Position numbers and translations under genes: made by a program. From an uncultured Oscillospiraceae bacterium (GTDB taxonomy: Bacteria > Bacillota > Clostridia > Oscillospirales > Ruminococcaceae), in contig CAKTCT010000071.1 in NCBI GenBank assembly GCA_934539585.1, positions 1 to 6,352 of the forward strand: a stretch of 6,352 nucleotides of DNA, read 5' to 3'. Positions 4,719 to 6,352 of the stretch are shown here, piece after piece. Position 1 is the first letter of the stretch, and each line of letters opens with the position of its first letter. The notes beneath the pieces were generated by a model that did not search any database, was not told the origin of the DNA, and was given only the letters and a program-made list of their open reading frames with translations.

Positions 4719-6077
4719 GTGATGCCCCGTACCAACTGTTTCCAAAAGTTCCTGGCGCTGTTTCTGGCGTTTGCCCTTTCCATGACCGTCCTGGCGGCCC
4801 CGGCGGTCCACGCCAAGGAGCCCGAGCCCAAATTCGACGTTTTCAGCGAGGCCGCCTATCTGGTCAACAACGAGACCGGGCGGGTGATCTACGAGAAAAA
4901 CGCGGACAAGATGCTTTCCCCGGCCTCCCTTGTCACCATTATGACCGCCATCATCGCCATTGAGAACTGCTCCGACCTGGAGGGCACCGTGGTCACGGCT
5001 CCCACCTCCATTTTCGACGAGCTGTACACCCTGGGCGCCGCCAACGTGGACATCCGCCACGGCGAGGAGGTCCGGATGATCGACCTGCTCTACGCCATGA
5101 TCCTCCGCTCCGCCTGCGAGGCCGCCAGCATCATCGCCAACTACATCGGCAACGGCGACAACGCGGTCTTTGTGGAAATGATGAACCAGAAGGCCCAGGA
5201 GATCGGCGCGACCCACACCCATTTCGCCAATCCCCACGGCCTCCCCGACGACAACCAGTACACCACGGCCAAGGATATGTACCTCATCACCAAGTACGCC
5301 ATGGAGATGGACCCCATCTTCATGACCATCGCCTCCACGGACAGCTACACCCTCCCGGCCACCAACAAGCACGCCGCGGAGCGGACCATCACCCACACCA
5401 ACTCCATGATGAATGAGAGCCGGGGCGGGGCCCAGTATTCCCCCTACGTCCGGGGCGTCAAGACCGGGGCCACCAACACCGGGCGGAACCTGGTCTCCAC
5501 CGCCACCAAGGACGCCTACTCCTACACCCTGGTGACGCTGAACGCTCCCCGCTACTATGAAAACGGCGACGAGATCACCGACAATCAGTCCTTTGTAGAC
5601 GCCAAGCAGCTCTACACCTGGGCCTTTAACAATTATGCCGTCCGCACCGTCATGAAGACCTCCACACCCCAGGGCGAGGTCAAGGTGGAGCTGGCCAAGG
5701 ACAAGGACACCATCCCGGTCTATCCGGCGGAGGACGTCACCTACCTGATGCACGGGGACATTGACACGTCCAGCATCCAGAGGGTCCTCACGCTGCCGGA
5801 CTCCATCGACGCCCCGGTGGCCGAGGGGCAGGTCCTGGGCACCATGGAGGTCAAGCTGGACGATGTGACCATCGCCACCGTTGACCTGGTGGCCGGGGAG
5901 ACCCTGGAGCGCAGCAGCTGGCTGGAGTTCCTCCGGAAGGTCAAGGGCTTTTTCTCCTCGGTATGGTTCAAGCTGGCGATTGTGGTAGTGCTGCTGCTCA
6001 TCGCCGCGTATATCGTCTTTGCTATCCTTTATAATAACCGCAAGCGCCGCCGCCGCAAAGCCAAGCGCCGTTTCTGA
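4719..6077 (+). CDS. D-Ala-D-Ala carboxypeptidase family (PBP5/S11) protein lacking key catalytic residues
   Basis: The family trims the terminal D-Ala from peptidoglycan stem peptides outside the membrane. Numbering from ATG 4722 (451 aa), the protein has a signal peptide (about 1-31, cleavage after AVHA). The S11 domain follows to about 280, then a C-terminal beta domain (about 300-395). A transmembrane helix (about 416-437) and a very basic tail (NNRKRRRRKAKRRF) end it. The SxxK motif reads S69-L-V-T72, so the general-base Lys is Thr. SxN reads S130-A-C132, so Asn is Cys. K247-T-G is intact, and family landmarks such as MNQKA (154-158) and THFANPHGL (166-174) are well kept. The frame is undamaged, so this looks like a maintained pseudo-enzyme or an atypical enzyme rather than a decaying gene. 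AAGGAGGT (4703-4710) lies 8 nt before GTG 4719 and 11 nt before ATG 4722; the start is uncertain by one codon. The gene is divergent from the SRP-dnaX unit and probably monocistronic within the window. Confidence 0.9.
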   Translation: MMPRTNCFQKFLALFLAFALSMTVLAAPAVHAKEPEPKFDVFSEAAYLVNNETGRVIYEKNADKMLSPASLVTIMTAIIAIENCSDLEGTVVTAPTSIFDELYTLGAANVDIRHGEEVRMIDLLYAMILRSACEAASIIANYIGNGDNAVFVEMMNQKAQEIGATHTHFANPHGLPDDNQYTTAKDMYLITKYAMEMDPIFMTIASTDSYTLPATNKHAAERTITHTNSMMNESRGGAQYSPYVRGVKTGATNTGRNLVSTATKDAYSYTLVTLNAPRYYENGDEITDNQSFVDAKQLYTWAFNNYAVRTVMKTSTPQGEVKVELAKDKDTIPVYPAEDVTYLMHGDIDTSSIQRVLTLPDSIDAPVAEGQVLGTMEVKLDDVTIATVDLVAGETLERSSWLEFLRKVKGFFSSVWFKLAIVVVLLLIAAYIVFAILYNNRKRRRRKAKRRF

Positions 6078-6262
6078 AGCGGAAGCGCTCGGATGGGCGC
6101 ACCAATCGCACCACGTCAAGTCGACGCGTATTTCCGAAGTCTCATACAGGAATCGAAGCGATAAAAAGTGCTGCACGGTTGCCTACTGTTCGAGCACCGA
6201 TAGCGGCGGCGGGAAGTGTCGTGTGCGGATATGGTTATCCAGCGCCTGCTGCCATTGGGGTT

Positions 6263-6283
6263 TTTAGGGGTGTAACCCCTAAA
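6263..6283. repeat. Perfect 9-bp inverted repeat
   Basis: TTTAGGGGT (6263-6271) and ACCCCTAAA (6275-6283) are exact complements around GTA. The hairpin follows the carboxypeptidase-family gene by about 185 nt. A T5 run precedes it on the plus strand, and only a T4 (6290-6293 area) follows at a distance, so it is a weak terminator candidate in either direction. Confidence 0.6.
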
Positions 6284-6295
6284 CGGACTTTTCTG

Positions 6296-6326
6296 CTTAC
6301 TCTTTTCCTCCGGGGAAAAGAGTAAG
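6296..6326. repeat. Perfect 13-bp inverted repeat
   Basis: CTTACTCTTTTCC (6296-6308) and GGAAAAGAGTAAG (6314-6326) are exact complements around TCCGG. This is the strongest simple hairpin in the right-hand region. No T-run follows on either strand, so it is not a standard intrinsic terminator. It lies 12 bases from the first repeat, and the two form a tandem hairpin pair. Confidence 0.65.
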
Positions 6327-6352
6327 TGCGCTATGTAGGACAAAACAAATCT

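Larger units (their letters stand above)
6078..6352. other. Non-coding stretch without a recognised gene
   Basis: I find no convincing gene on either strand in these 275 bases. A 75-codon minus-strand frame (6343-6116) begins with TTG, lacks a ribosome binding site and resembles no family I know. The stretch has two strong inverted repeats near its right end (6263-6283 and 6296-6326) and a 5-bp hairpin GGATA/TATCC at 6227-6240. Its composition is less GC-rich at the far right than the genes. It could be a transcript end region, an intergenic repeat or an unknown RNA. Confidence 0.5.

Noticed and set aside
4611..6176. A 521-codon minus-strand frame rich in Gly, His, Val and Asp.
   Set aside because: It is the antisense of the carboxypeptidase-family gene; such long frames arise from GC-rich codon use and this one resembles no protein family.
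6116..6343. A 75-codon minus-strand frame starting with TTG at the right end.
   Set aside because: It has no ribosome binding site, crosses two perfect hairpins and resembles no known family; I treat it as non-coding.
1..6352. CRISPR array, insertion sequence, phage or defence genes.
   Set aside because: I saw no spaced direct repeats, transposase motifs, terminal repeats or defence-type domains; all coding DNA is accounted for by housekeeping or cell-wall genes.

Overview
The window looks like chromosomal DNA from a GC-rich member of the Clostridia. The Oscillospiraceae (Clostridium cluster IV) are my best guess, inferred from gene order, protein style and strong AAGGAGGT-type ribosome binding sites; no marker settles the genus. 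It is mostly housekeeping DNA with two RNA genes that an ORF-only annotation would miss.

Layout. From about 4470 down to 1, everything runs on the minus strand and appears to form one long transcription unit: SRP RNA (4470-4264), dnaX (4244-2691), ybaB/ebfC (2678-2331), recR (2327-1728), smpB (1709-1236), an alpha/beta-hydrolase esterase (1216-386) and tmRNA/ssrA (355-1). Gaps between consecutive genes are 3 to 30 nt, and the only convincing minus-strand promoter lies upstream of the SRP RNA. The order SRP RNA-dnaX-ybaB-recR is also found in Bacillus subtilis. Here it continues into the two partners of trans-translation, smpB and ssrA, with an unrelated esterase between them.

From about 4620 rightward, on the plus strand, a divergent gene (4719-6077) encodes a secreted, membrane-anchored protein of the DacA/DacF D-alanyl-D-alanine carboxypeptidase (PBP5, peptidase S11) family. 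It keeps the active-site Ser and the KTG motif, but the Lys of SxxK is Thr and the Asn of SxN is Cys. It is therefore probably a pseudo-enzyme or one with altered chemistry. This is the most notable observation in the window.

The right end (6078-6352) has no recognisable gene. It carries two clean inverted repeats that are not followed by T-runs, and may be a dispersed intergenic repeat or an unknown structured RNA.

How the genes relate: DnaX (clamp loader), YbaB (nucleoid-associated) and RecR (recombinational repair) serve the chromosome. SRP RNA serves protein targeting. SmpB and tmRNA rescue stalled ribosomes. I see no phage, CRISPR, transposon or defence system.
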